This document shows positions 1 through 9,429 of a DNA stretch of 23,797 bases, piece by piece. The DNA lies in NCBI RefSeq assembly GCF_963678635.1, contig NC_087069.1, forward strand, positions 37,785,574-37,809,370, read 5' to 3'. Under the pieces are notes generated by a model that did not search any database, was not told the DNA's origin, and saw only the letters and a list, made by a program, of their open reading frames with translations. The position numbers and the translations under genes are program-made. Each line of letters begins with the position of its first letter. The first letter of the stretch is position 1. This DNA is from Symsagittifera roscoffensis (taxonomy: Eukaryota; Xenacoelomorpha; Acoela; Convolutidae).

Positions 1-215
1 GTATGAAATTATAAGATATTTTTTTCGGTTTTTGGAGATGAACTCGGGGTTATTACATCTGTCAATCAAATATGTTTATCGAGTCTGTTAAAAGGTCCTT
101 GTTAAAACTTTCCCGGTAAAAGTTTGTTTTGGGGAAAGATCAGTACCCAAATACAAAATGTTTCGACAATTTTCACGTAGGCTTCATTTGTTAATTCAGT
201 CGTTAATTCAACTGA

Positions 216-692
216 ATATTTGCTCTGATTTTCGTAACGAAACAAACGGAATAATTGTCCTCGGGTCGATTTTTTTTTTCAGACAAGTTTCGACTTTTTA
301 ACTAACCATTTTTTTATAATTCAAAAGGTATTGTTGGCTTGAGCTTAAATATAAAAAGATATTTCACGTGTGATCATTATTTTTGTAAAATTATGAGGGT
401 TTGAAGATACCATTTTGGCTAAATTGGGGCCAAAAAAGTGCGATATATTTCGCGCTATTAACGGTTAAGCGGAGATTTAATCCGTCTTTTAAATTGAAGT
501 TCCATAAATGATTTTTTCCTAGTAGAGAAAACTATCACTTTTTACTTTATATGACATGTGAGGGGATGATCTTCACCAAAAATCTCAGATTGAAAAACTA
601 TTTTTTTATTTTTAATTTTTTCATGTCTTATCACTGCTCCATACAGGCAGCCGGAACTTTCAGAGATATGCCCTGATACGAGTTGTCTCGTT
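216..692 (+). repeat. Dispersed repeat R1, diverged copy 1
   Basis: This stretch is clearly related to 16762-17302. Shared landmarks in the same order are the AGACAAGTTTCGACTTTTTA block near 281, the 'AAAAGGTATTGTTG..TTGAGCT' block near 323, the 'CGATATATTTCGCGCTATTA' block near 441, the 'AAGCGGAG.TTAATCCGTC' block near 468, and a terminal segment near 631-692 ending in 'CCCTGATACGAG'. No reading frame is conserved, so it looks like a non-autonomous interspersed repeat. A further fragment of the terminal segment lies near 867-925. Its class is unknown. Confidence 0.7.
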
Positions 693-1578
693 GTATTTTC
701 TGATAATAATGCTTATTTTGTATAAGTTTAGGCTATTCTTAGACTGTTAATTAGTATAAATCTAGGCAACTCCTAATTTTATAACCGGAAAAGTTTGGGG
801 TTTTGGGGGAATGTTGTAAGTTGATATGGAAATTCAGTTTGTTTTTTATGGCTATCACTATTCTATAAAGCTTAAAATGCAGTCGAAACACATTCAGCTC
901 TTCGCCCGATACGAGCAGTCATGCTGTTTTTATGGCTGAATTAATTGTATCGATAAAAATTTAGTTCTCACAAGATTTCTTTGGACGAAATTTTTCTTTG
1001 TTGTTTTTATTTGAATTTTGCTCTTGTTGAAAGGCCAAAACGTTGATATGGTTTAAGACGTAAGCATTGCAATCAATTTTTGTGGTAGTTTTTCATGTAG
1101 TTCTTCAAAGTTTTTTTCTTTTCGAAAAAATTTTGACATCAAATTGGCACGCTAAGTACAGTGTTACGCTCTCAAACATGCGAATTATCAAGTAGTCTAA
1201 TCTGATTTTTGAAAAATTAGAATAAACATCATTACTTCAAAGTTCAAAAAAAAATTACGCGATATGGTTCTTTTTTTTCGACGATTTTTGGCTGACTAAA
1301 TTCATCGACACCCCCCAAAATCGACCAAGTGAACCAAAATTTTTTGATTTATCCAGGATTAGGTTGATTTCGAGAAAAATCTAAATATAATAGTCAATGG
1401 AAAGTAGAAACACAGCCAACAGGCAATTGGAAAAGTGCAGTCATTGAACGCAACTAAAAAACTTCCAGAAACTCGAAAAATTGGTTAAACGATAACTGTT
1501 TTCATATATCAGTTTCACCAAAACTTTTTTGCTTTCAATTTTTTGCAGGAGAAATTTTATGAAATACTGAAGGTGATA
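693..1578. other. Non-coding stretch without a recognised gene
   Basis: This AT-rich interval lies between R1 copy 1 and the left Gypsy LTR. It contains an isolated fragment of the R1 terminal segment near 867-925 ('GCAGTCGAAACA' and 'GATACGAGCAGTC'). No long frame, exon-like segment or RNA gene is visible on either strand. If the host-gene model is right, this is intron sequence downstream of the third exon. Confidence 0.5.
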
Positions 1579-1765
1579 TGTAATATATTATTCTAATAAT
1601 CTAGGTAAGTATGTACAGCTGACGTACCAAATGAATTAAAACGTTCTATTCTAAAAACTAACACCAGCTGGACGTGATCGACCGATGATCGCGTCATGCA
1701 AAGTGTTGACTGATGTCTAAACTATACCGAAGGTCATAATGATAATCATGAAACAAATCGCAACA
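1579..1765 (-). repeat. 3' LTR of the Gypsy element
   Basis: This matches 6577-6800 over its length, including the shared blocks 'TATTCTAAT', 'GTATGTACAG', 'TTCTATTCTAAAAACTAAC', 'CGTGATCGACCGATG', 'TATACCGAAGGTCA' and 'AAACAAATC'. On the minus strand it starts TGTTGCG and ends TACA, fitting TG...CA termini, and it is preceded by a polypurine tract. The 5' LTR has about 35 extra bases (near 6628-6665) that this copy lacks. The two LTRs have diverged considerably, so the insertion is old. Confidence 0.8.
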
Positions 1766-2090
1766 TTTCCCACCGGAAAAATTTTAAAAGCTACAATTAT
1801 CTGGAACTAGTTCTATGTACACCCATTTCTCTCTTAAAATTAGGAACAAAATTTACAAACTGCACCATAAACGAGTAATAGAACAGCAAGCAAATTGGAA
1901 TCTACAATTGAAAATTGGAAAGTAAAACCGTACAAGGGTGAAAATACAGAATTTAAAAATTGCACAAATGGTAAGATAAATAAAACAACACTAAAATACT
2001 TGATTTAACATGTAAAAAATTACATATACCAAAATGGAAGTTCAGCTAAAATGAGTACTGTAAAATGTAAACGAATAATAAACAAAAGAT

Positions 2091-2371
2091 TTAATTGAAG
2101 TTTGCATCAAATTCGTCTATTTTATGTTTAAGATCTGAGTCGATTGTAGAAGGTATTTCACTGGTTTCTTCTATATCCTCAATTGTGGCACCTGCTGTAA
2201 GTCGGAGTGAGAAGGGGGATCCGAATGAAGATTTTACCAAAATGGTCTGGATCGGGGTGTGGCTGGCTCGTCCCAATGCGATGGATTTTTGTAAGGACCA
2301 AGATGTAGTTTCGGCAACGAGTGTGATTTTAGAAGGTGCCTCCTCGATTATCGTGGAAGTAATAGTCTATT
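2091..2371 (-). pseudogene. Open frame at the 3' end of the Gypsy element, unrecognised
   Basis: A stop-free frame of about 93 codons ends at 2091 and lies between the integrase and the 3' LTR. It includes stretches such as IVPSTIDSD-like acidic and serine-rich sequence and ends KIDEFDANFN. It lacks an ATG; the nearest usable start is TTG at 2276. Its position would suit the tail of pol or an extra 3' ORF of the element, but I do not recognise a domain. The opposite strand is also open for 98 codons here, so coding status is uncertain. Confidence 0.3.
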
Positions 2372-3002
2372 ATTCCATCCCAAGAATTTAAGTTCAAAGA
2401 TGACGAGGAACCTCAGGTATTTCGAGATAGATCGTGTGCAGCTGTTGTGTCTTTAAGCAGCCCAAAAAATTGTTAAGTTGTATCCACCTTTGTAGTGCCC
2501 TGCCTTGATTGATATTTTTCTCTCCCAATGGTCTTCTTCGGTGGAGATATTTTCCTCTTTCCTGCTAAATTCGAAGGTAAGGTTAGGTTATGGTTCACGA
2601 AAATTTTCTTGTGACCGGGAAGTAGTTTTCCTTTGGAAGCTAAAGTCGATTTGCGTAAAATGTAGTCATTGTCGAGCTTTATTGTTTGATCGGAAGAATC
2701 GACGACATCCTTTTTTACCAGATTAAAATATGGATCCTCGTTTCTTCTGTTGGCCGCCCTCTACAATATTTACCTCCAGAGGCTGTTTTCTTTATAGGTG
2801 TGTTGAATTTGCGTGGTTTGTGTGTTTCTGTCACAGGAGTCCTTGAATGTGTGAGAGCTAGCGGCAGGTTGTCTTCAGAATCAGTTTATCTCCATGTCGG
2901 CAGCCAAGTAACCGTCTTCCGCTCCGTCATGTAGTTTCCAATTTCTAGCCCGATGGTCAGATAGAAAAAGTTCTCCTTTATCTGAACGGTTATCAGAGGA
3001 AA

Positions 3003-3841
3003 TCAGATTTTTTCATCTGTTGTTAGCCCTTCTATGAAAGTTTTTCTCGAAAAAAAACAACTGATAGACAAATAAGTTCTAATTCTGAGGTTCCAAATAA
3101 TTTTTTTGATCGACGAATTTTTAGAAGATTTTGGTAAATCGAATGACATTGCTAGAAACTTAGATTTTACAGTATATACAAGTTTTTCCACAAGCCCATT
3201 AGATCTATGGTATCCGAATGTACAGTAAATGATTTCGATGCTGAATTTTTCACAGAAGGATTTAAAATTGTGGGATAAAAACACGACCCATGGTCGACTC
3301 TAATCTTCCTTGGAAATTCATGGAGGTCACAATAATTATTTAAAAAGCAAATAACGGAGTTTGATGTGGTTTTGTTGACAACTTTGGCCGATGGAAACTT
3401 TTTAAAAAGATCACTGAACAGAAGAATCCTTTTTTTTTGTTCACCCAAACGTGTCCAATGTTCCTGCGAAGTCCAAGTTTATTTCCTCATTCGCGAACGA
3501 CAACGTGGGGAGCTTTGTGGTATTTTCCGTACCGAGTAAAACTTTGAGATTCTAACCCGCTTTCAGACATTGATTAATGACTTCCTGTAATGATATATCT
3601 ATCGGTAGATATGGGGCCACAAAAAAAATTCGGCTAAAAATTTCATCCAAAAGTGGCCTGGATAAGTCTCGCGTGGCATTGAGCTGATTGTTCCCCTGAT
3701 AGCCGCTGTTATGACTAACTTATTATTCAAGAATACTAGATCGTCTTTCACTTGGAGGTACTTTTCATAATTCTTCATATAGCTTCCATGAATGCCCATT
3801 GATGATCCGCTTTTGATGGTGTCGATTAAGCCCCAAATCAC
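3003..3841 (-). pseudogene. Ty3/Gypsy integrase remnant
   Basis: Reading the minus strand downward, 3841-3602 resembles the integrase N-terminal region (LVFLNNKLVI..YPGHFWMKFLA..WPHIYR), but the zinc-binding H2C2 set is incomplete. The core follows with all three catalytic positions recognisable in pieces: Asp in NLDFAGT near 3485, Asp in RVDHGSCF near 3285, and Glu in RSNGLVEKL near 3190. The frame changes at least twice (near 3450 and 3250-3200) and has several stops. This family joins element cDNA into host DNA. The active site looks kept by chance in an otherwise broken gene. Confidence 0.85.
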
Positions 3842-3916
3842 TCAGTCCTCCCTCGTCATTATCTGGAGTAATTTCTTTGAACAGTGCCCTTCGGGACATA
3901 AAGGGGAGTTGGGTAG

Positions 3917-4204
3917 TCACAAATCAGATGTAAATCTCTTCGGGAGGCTTACGTGATCGTCCGGGAGGTGGTCATCTTTGAAATTTGTTGAGATGCTGTC
4001 TTCTTCTGGTATGATAACTAATGAGCCGGTAATTTCGTCCATTCTTTTTATCCCGATAGATTGCTTCTTCTGGGGAGTTAAGTGCGTGTATTGCATGATA
4101 TCATGTAAAAAGACCTTGTCCGAGAGAGTAATGCTTCTATAATTAAAATAAAAATTGTCTAAAGGTAAGCACTTAGAAGAGCAATTTTCTGCGCTGATTT
4201 GCAA
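3917..4204 (-). pseudogene. Gypsy pol spacer between RNase H and integrase
   Basis: A 95-codon minus frame lies between the RNase H and integrase remnants. It is polar and acidic (PEEDSISTNF, DDHLPDDHV) with no recognisable motif. In this Gypsy lineage a poorly conserved linker normally separates RNase H from integrase, so position is the main argument. The sequence between it and the RNase H piece (4205-4402) carries stops in all minus frames. Confidence 0.4.
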
Positions 4205-4402
4205 TTTATCGCAAAATTTTTACTGACTGAGCAATTCAAGAGATGATAGCGGCAATAAACTTAAGGTTGAGAGTTGCCATAGAGCTTTTAAAAGAATCTT
4301 GACCAATCAGATTGCTTGAACTTTTAACACCCGACAAGATTTTACTATTAACGAACGTGTTTTTACTTACAGCGATCGAAGGTCTATCTACAGAATTTAC
4401 AT

Positions 4403-4830
4403 TTACACGGTTGAAACGATCTCTGTCAGATAAAATATTTCAAACTCTTTGTGATAATAAGAAGGTGCGAGAGTTTTGCGCGAAAGTAACTTATCTGAAA
4501 GATCAGTAAAACTCTTGCCTCTTATTTGAAAAATCTTAAAGTTAGAAGACAACAGTCTATTTAACCAGCGGGTTAGTCGGCTATGCATAATTTTATTACT
4601 ATGATTTGCTGAAATCGCCAAAACTAAGGTTTTATGGTCCATTACGATTTCGAATTCTGACCCGTAAAGACAATTTTCAAAATGTTCAAAATGTAAAGAT
4701 AATTTTCAAAATGAGGCCCACACTACGCTCAGTAGTTCAAATTTGTTGATGGAATATTTCAATTTGTGGTTCTTTAGAAATCTTGATGGGAATGCGATTG
4801 TTTCCACTGCGTCCCGTCGAAATGGTTCTA
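4403..4830 (-). pseudogene. Gypsy RNase H remnant
   Basis: The minus strand encodes, in two frames, the typical sequence of a Ty3/Gypsy RNase H: IAFPSRFLKNHKLKYSINK followed by FELLSVVWA (about 4810-4710), then after stops and a duplicated stretch of the type CATTTTGAA, the segment YGSEFEIVMDHKTLVLAI and SRLTRWLNRLL (about 4665-4550). The Glu of 'ELL' and the Asp of 'MDHK' match catalytic positions of the family. RNase H removes the RNA strand during reverse transcription. A frameshift near 4706-4640 breaks it. Confidence 0.85.
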
Positions 4831-5168
4831 AAATTGAGATTATCGATGAGTTCATGGATGTTGAGCATTTGCTTTTTGTTTTTAAAAATCTGATCATTTA
4901 GCAATTTAGAATCTAATGCCAGTTTATTCGAGCCGCCCATCTTCCTGGTTATAACAATCGGGCTATTTAAACAATCTTCGTCAAGTTTTATAATGTGACC
5001 CTCGGTCTCAATTCTTCTTAATTCTTTTTTTTACTCGCGCTAGTAAGCGTAGGGTAACTCTTCTCCCTTTTGCCTGAACAAGTTTTAACGGGGAATGGAA
5101 GTGTGTAACCTTGCGATCGTACGGTGTTTTTCCCACCCGTGTGAATAGTTCTTTAAACATAATAAATT
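4830..5168 (-). pseudogene. Gypsy reverse transcriptase, fingers only, core deleted
   Basis: The minus strand from about 5150 reads TPYDRKVTHFHSPLKLVQAK and GRRVTL, then after a one-base shift near 5025 EGHIIKLDEDCLNSPIVIT and LALDSKLLNDQIFKNKKQML..HELIDN. This is the N-terminal fingers part of a Ty3/Gypsy RT. The next recognisable sequence, near 4810, is already RNase H. The palm with motif A and the YxDD box is absent, a deletion of roughly 500 bp. The element therefore lacks polymerase activity. Confidence 0.85.
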
Positions 5169-5563
5169 TTGATCGTTTTGTAAGTAAGGTTTATTCCACT
5201 CTCAGATGGTGGTTGGCTGACTGAGCAAATTGACTGGCGGAATTTCTTCTGCTTCATTTCGACACCTAATTTCGGTAATTTATCGTTCCCCAGTATATTG
5301 CGTTCATATCCTCATGTGATGAAGAACGGCGTTTCTTCACTAATACACGCGTTGGATTGCGTCCTGACAAAAACCTTTACTAGGACGTTGATCGTGTCGT
5401 CGGTGAAGCCACAATATAGGTCCCTAATCCTCTTCTCCACTGGGTAAAACTTTAGGTTGGGATATCTTAGCTTAATTTTGTGCAAAAAATTTTGTTTTAA
5501 AAAGCTAACTGGGCTCGCCGAATCTACTGGAATGTTTATGTTCACGAACATTTCCCATCCCAA
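5153..5563 (-). pseudogene. Gypsy aspartic protease remnant
   Basis: A minus frame from 5563 contains the retropepsin signature region VDSASPVSFL (active-site Asp in a D-S-A context where most retropepsins have D-S/T-G) followed by a body of family-like length. An in-frame TGA at 5312-5314 interrupts it. The same frame then continues with a typical C-terminal sequence of the form 'YERNILGND.LPKLG' and stops at 5153. Retropepsins cleave the Gag-Pol polyprotein. It sits just before the RT remnant, as expected. Confidence 0.8.
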
Positions 5564-5571
5564 TACTATGT

Positions 5572-6495
5572 TTAAAAGATTCTTGGTCTGGAGTCCGTTT
5601 TAGTCTTAACGTGTTGTAACACTGAAGCCCTGAATAGTCGTTTTGTCCGTTTTCGTTCCAGGCGTTTATCACTCCCACACATTTCTTGATTTTCGATCCG
5701 CGAACTTTCCGACGGGACGCATATAAATTTCTCGGTATTTACGTGATTATTGTTGCTTCTCTCTATGTTAAGGCTCAGTTCTTTCGTGATCTGATTATGA
5801 TACTTAAAAGAATTAAAAGTCGGCCCATTGGTCAAGGATCTTGCCATATTCGTCAATTTTTGATGGTTAAGATAGCTTTTTTCGTCAATTAAGGACTGAT
5901 TAAGCGCTTCCGACGGGCTTTTCGTGGCTTAGAGGAGTTTCCGTTGAGTTTCCGTATTCTTCATATTACAAATGAAGATATCTCTTAGACCATTCGGCTT
6001 CTTCGGTCTCCCTTATGAGGCATGTACTCGCCAAGTCTGTCAGAGCGCCCCAAAATTGTTCGAATGATTACAGTTACTTTTGCTTACGGTTTAACAATTT
6101 GTGCTTCTCGAAAGTTGTATTTGGAGGTTTATTAAATGCGGTGTCTCCTAGGGTCAAGAAATCCGTAAATGGAGTAGCTAAAATCTTTAGTCAAGGATTT
6201 TTTTATACAAAGACCCTTTTTCCTTCGCTTCCTAGTACTAAAAACAAATCGAGCGGAGTTTTTTGTCGGCTTCAGTCCGTCTCATCCCATTGACTTTTTC
6301 CTTTTCTTCGCTGATCCGCTTTTCCTCACCGGCTTCGTATGCTTTCATAGCGTTCTTGTTCCTCGTTTCTCTACTGGCTTTGTCTGTGTCCGACTTGCTT
6401 CCTGTGGTTTGCTCCAGGATTGGAATTTGCGTTTCTGGTACCTCCGGTCCGTTGAGACTATCGATGTCCAGATTTTCTTTGGCAATTATCGCCAA
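5572..6495 (-). pseudogene. Gag-like region of the Gypsy element, decayed
   Basis: This is the first coding region after the 5' LTR on the minus strand. 6495-6238 encodes about 85 residues, highly charged, with an alpha-helical run (AMKAYEAGEEKRISEEKEKV) that suits a Gag N-terminus; its first codon is TTG and no ATG is near. 5856-5572 encodes 94 polar, basic residues (GSDKRLERKRTKRLFRASVL) that could be the nucleocapsid end, although no CCHC knuckle is visible. Stops in all frames fill the middle. Assignment rests mainly on position. Confidence 0.45.
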
Positions 6496-6576
6496 TTAGA
6501 ATTGGTCACCCCACTGGATCCAGGAATGTGGTTTGGCCAGATTGAGGGGATTCCACGCACGTTCGATTCATTAGAC

Positions 6577-6800
6577 TGCGTCATAATAAAATATTCTAAT
6601 GATTTACGTAGGTATGTACAGTTCACGTACAATTACTTAAAAGAATAAAAGAAGTAAAATGAAATGTGAATTAAAAAGTTCTATTCTAAAAACTAACACC
6701 AACTGGCCGTGATCGACCGATGGTCGATTCATGCAAAATGTTGACTGGTATCTAATCTATACCGAAGGTCAGAATGATAATAATAAAACAAATCACAACA
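6577..6800 (-). repeat. 5' LTR of the Gypsy element
   Basis: This is the partner of 1579-1765. On the minus strand it begins TGTTGTTG (or TGTTG three bases in) and ends GACGCA at 6577. The strand then continues GTCTAATGAATCGAACG, where a primer-binding site should be; I could not match it to a particular tRNA. The outer edge is only about 20-27 bases from the splice donor of the host exon ending at 6828. Confidence 0.8.
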
Positions 6801-6827
6801 ACAAGCTTGCTGGTCGTTTGCACTTAC

Positions 6828-6999
6828 TGTACAGTCAGTGTGTTTTTCTTGTTCGCATCCTGACTTTTATCCCCGGCTGTAGTGGCCGGTCCCCCCAATT
6901 TGGAACCCCCTGTGGCCAGAGTCTGTCCCTCGCTCGCTTCCTGGTCCACGTCATCGCCCCCCTTAGATTTGTCCGCGTTGTCCTCTTTATCTTTATCCG
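6828..6999 (-). CDS. Host gene exon 3 (charged low-complexity linker)
   Basis: On the minus strand an acceptor (TATTTTATTCAG, AG at 7001-7000) is followed by 172 nt of balanced-GC, stop-free sequence and a canonical donor GTAAGT (complement of 6822-6827). It encodes a hydrophilic Asp/Lys/Gly/Thr-rich stretch (DKDKEDNADKSKGGDDVDQE ... ANKKNTLTV). Entry phase (two bases completing a codon) fits the exit phase of the exon at 7346-7454. Base composition is unlike the surrounding AT-rich transposon debris. The protein is not recognised; it looks like an unstructured linker of a membrane protein. The next exon is outside the visible host sequence. Confidence 0.6.
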
Positions 7000-7345
7000 C
7001 TGAATAAAATATGTCATCGGAAATTTTCCTTATCTTAAACCACCTTCACTCTCAAATAAACAATCCCAAAAGTTCACTGTGTTCTGGACTAAAATTTTTA
7101 AGATCCCCATGTTAATTTTAAAAATTTTTACAAAAATATGGTAACTTTTGCAAAAAAAGTGTAACAGTCTTATATACGACTCTTAGCAATGTTCTTATTG
7201 AGTTTGTTCTATTAATTTATTTCATTGATTGCATAAATTTAGGCGAAAACTTAACACATGCGTAGTTAGGTAGTAAAAAATTATATATATAGGTCACCTT
7301 TAAGAGCGAAGGTTCAAATTCAAAGATAACAAGGGTATTGCTTAC
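7000..7345 (-). other. Intron between host exons 2 and 3
   Basis: This 346-bp AT-rich interval is bounded on the minus strand by a GTAAGC donor (complement of 7340-7345) and a TTATTCAG acceptor (7001-7000). It contains a TATATATATAG run near 7280. No transposon or gene is recognised inside it. Confidence 0.55.
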
Positions 7346-7454
7346 TGTAGGTGCCTTCCTCTTTTTCCTCGTCTTTGTCTGAGGACTTTTTCTTCCCTTG
7401 CTGGGGGGCGATCATGCCTGGACCCTGGCGGATGGGGGTGCGCTCGTCCGGGTC
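7346..7454 (-). CDS. Host gene exon 2 (basic/acidic cytoplasmic-type segment)
   Basis: A minus-strand exon of 109 nt has an acceptor CCTGATTAG (AG at 7456-7455) and donor GTAAGC (complement of 7340-7345). It encodes 36 residues plus one base: DPDERTPIRQGPGMIAPQQG then KKKSSDKDEEKEEGTY. Codons are GC-balanced and the stretch is stop-free. Its exit phase (1) matches the 2-base entry of exon 3, and its entry phase (0) matches a donor directly after the ATG codon ending exon 1. Function cannot be assigned from this segment. Confidence 0.6.
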
Positions 7455-7637
7455 CTAATCAGGTCATTGCAAGTTTTGAGCAAAATTCACAAGACACAAC
7501 TCCCCCTCCAAATTCTCGGTGCCTTTGGGGTTTTTTTTAATCTTTTTTGACACACCTAATTCTAACTGTATAAAACTAGAAGCTGGGGAATTTTACAAAA
7601 GCCAAAAAAGATTGACCTCAAAGCTGATAATGAATAC

Positions 7638-8485
7638 GGCTCTTTTTCCTCCCTCCACCTCGCATAATCAATTTTATGATGTAACAACTGGTTTTACAAG
7701 CTCGGGTTGACCAAAACTTCTTATCATATAATTTCATACAATTCCATACGTACAGAAAATTGTATCAAAACTCTATTATAAGCATTTTTCCATATATGAA
7801 AATTGTATGATAGTGTGTTTTTCCATAAACAAAAAAATTTTGATTTTTTCTTTCTAAATTTACTTTCTAAAAAATTTTCGGTTGTAGTTGCAACCGAACA
7901 CAAGTGACAAAGACCTTGGTTACTCAAAACACCACAGGATGGCCGGTCTTGCATTGACAATGCATAGAAAACGACCTGAATGTTCAATTTTGCATGCAAA
8001 ATTTTTTTTTCGAAAAATGTTTGTTTGCGTACGAAATTCGATTTGCGGTTGAAAAAAAAAACAAAAAAATTTTTGGGCCAAAATTTCAAAATTACTTCGT
8101 GTCGCCATCAAAAAAAATGCCAGTCATACAATTTCCATATATGGGAATTGTATGATAAGCATTTTTTTCAAAAAACGAAAACCTCAGTTTTTTTCACCAG
8201 ACTGTTTTATTAGAATCAAACAGCCACAGAAACGAGTTTATACCAGTTTTCATCCATTTTTAGAAATTGTATGAAAATTGTATGACAAGCATTTTCCCAC
8301 ACACTTAATGTATGGAATTGTATGATAAGCATTTTCGGTGTAAGGAGGTCAACCCGGGAGGTTAGGTATGAAAACTAAAACTGTTTGTCATGGTTTAGTT
8401 AGTCCGCTTGTCAGTTTTCAGTGCAATCGGATAACGCAAACATTAATTTTACTCGTAAAGACTCGCGGGGTGAAGAAAAAGAGCC
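7638..8485. mobile_element. hAT-like MITE (family B) split by a CCCGGG element
   Basis: The left end GGCTCTTTTTCC at 7638 and right end GGTGAAGAAAAAGAGCC ending at 8485 form terminal inverted repeats. Removing the insertion at 7701-8358 leaves about 190 bp. Read on the minus strand, that remainder aligns with the intact copy at 18933-19136 (shared 'GAAAA.TGACA..CGGACT', 'ATGACAAACA', 'CTTGTAAA.CC', 'GAGGT'). The flanking 8-mers ATGAATAC and GTCACTAC agree at 5 of 8 positions, compatible with an old 8-bp target duplication. Confidence 0.7.
7701..8358. mobile_element. Palindrome-rich TIR element, CCCGGGTTGACC family, copy 1
   Basis: The left terminus CTCGGGTTGACC (7701) and right terminus GGTCAACCCGGG (ending 8358) are inverted repeats differing by one base. 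The 658-bp interior has no credible ORF but many copies of the motif CATACAATTTCC/GGAAATTGTATG, including a near-perfect palindrome at 8126-8155, plus TTTGCATGCAAA. The interior aligns in inverse orientation with the copy at 13483-14612 (for example the GTGTTCGGTTGCAACTACAA complement near 7880-7905). It is flanked by AG on both sides. It sits inside a hAT-like MITE. Confidence 0.8.
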
Positions 8486-8569
8486 GTCACTACAACTGTT
8501 CATAAAACGAAAAAACTTTCACATGGATTACCTGAAAAGGCGGCAATTTCTAGCTCGTAATTAACAAAC

Positions 8570-8658
8570 TGTTGGAGTGTGATATCAATTCTTTGACTTC
8601 TGTGAACAACTAAGAGACAACTTAAGACATAAGAAATCAGCATCTTGTCTTAAGTAAT
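8570..8658 (+). repeat. 5' LTR (visible part) of the BEL/Pao element
   Basis: It starts TGTTGGAGTGTGATA, a common BEL/Pao LTR start, and shares with 12522-12624 the blocks TTTGACTTCTGTGAACAAC, TAAGAGACAA and CAGCATCTTGTCTTAA. A small inverted repeat, CTTAAGACA ... TGTCTTAAG (8619-8653), could form a hairpin. A TATAAA lies further down near 8712. The true 3' edge is uncertain because the homology stops at about 8658. Confidence 0.7.
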
Positions 8659-8739
8659 TGACGACCACAGAGGGAAAATGAGGAGCACTACACTGGGTGC
8701 TGCCAACCTTTTATAAATCTAACCACACAACAAAAAACT

Positions 8740-8905
8740 CAACTAGTGAAGGATAAGCAATTGTCTTTCAACTGTCTGGGTAACCCTAGGTCAACTGACT
8801 GTATTTCTGCGAGAAGCTGTATCTTAGACAACTGCGGGGGAAAACATCACTCTATTTACATCGGAACCAGGACAAAAATGCGCAGCGGCATACTCAGAAT
8901 TCTCT
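8740..8905 (+). pseudogene. BEL/Pao Gag zinc-knuckle remnant
   Basis: The frame from 8743 reads KDKQLSFNCLGNPRSTDC then SCILDNCGGKHHSIYIG. This is the nucleocapsid CCHC knuckle typical of BEL/Pao elements, including the KHH motif. The first cysteine of the knuckle is replaced by serine (SFNC). The frame is open from 8743 to the stop after 8929. The N-terminal several hundred residues of Gag are missing. Confidence 0.8.
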
Positions 8906-8959
8906 CAATATCAACTTGGAAAACTAAGTGAATACAAAATCGGTTTAAAAAACCAACTT

Positions 8960-9310
8960 CAGTTTATGCCTAGGACTTTATCCAACATTGACCATGCGGT
9001 TCCTTTCTATGCAGTACTGGACAATTGCAGTAGCTGTTCCTAAGTCCTGAAATACAGAGCGGATAGCTCACAGTGTAAGCCCAGTCGAACAGTTGAATTA
9101 AACAATCGTGGCGTTTTCAGTCAAGACACTGTTTCTTCAAGCCTCGTTCAACTACACATTGGATTTTTCAACTGGACTTCTACTGCATTTACTCAACAAC
9201 CAATCCTCTCGGTAGAAACGCTCAAACTCGATGCTATAGATTTTGCAAAACTGGACAATGCAGGTTCCCGATATGTCCATCTACGACAAATTGCGTTCCT
9301 ATTTTTTCTT
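8960..9310 (+). pseudogene. BEL/Pao aspartic protease remnant
   Basis: Near 9009-9045 the plus strand reads FYAVLDNCSSCS followed by a stop. This is the position of the retropepsin active site, where the family has D-S-G; here it is D-N-C, a clear loss. Further downstream (9215-9290) the stretch ETLKLDAIDFAKLDNAG is compatible with the protease-RT junction of BEL polyproteins. Multiple stops make it a pseudogene. Confidence 0.6.
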
Positions 9311-9429
9311 TCTGGCATATCGCAGAGAGGAAAATTATGAAAGGCCCTGTCGGCAAGGTGTATGGAATGCGCAACTTGCTGAGATGGACGCTAACAAGCT
9401 CGCTACATCAAAAATCTTTAGATGAGCAG

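Larger units (their letters stand above)
1579..6800 (-). mobile_element. Decayed Ty3/Gypsy LTR retrotransposon
   Basis: A 5.2 kb minus-strand element is bounded by two same-orientation LTR copies (1579-1765 and 6577-6800). On the minus strand the order is gag-like, protease, RT remnant, RNase H and integrase, which is the Ty3/Gypsy order. A purine-rich tract (complement of TTTCCCACCGG at 1766-1776) lies directly against the 3' LTR, as a polypurine tract should. Every domain contains stops or frameshifts and the RT core is missing, so the copy cannot move by itself. No convincing target-site duplication is visible at the outer ends. Confidence 0.85.

Noticed and set aside
2095-2934. Three plus-strand frames of 73-98 codons
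   Set aside because: They run antisense to the 3' part of the Gypsy element and show no domain; composition explains them.
6731-7003. 90-codon plus-strand frame with hydrophobic C-terminus
   Set aside because: It overlaps the minus-strand exon 6828-6999, which has both splice signals, and part of the Gypsy LTR; it is best explained as antisense shadow.
7724-8213. Frames of 63-121 codons on both strands rich in Phe and Lys
   Set aside because: They lie in the palindromic, poly-A/T-rich interior of the CCCGGG element and result from low-complexity sequence.
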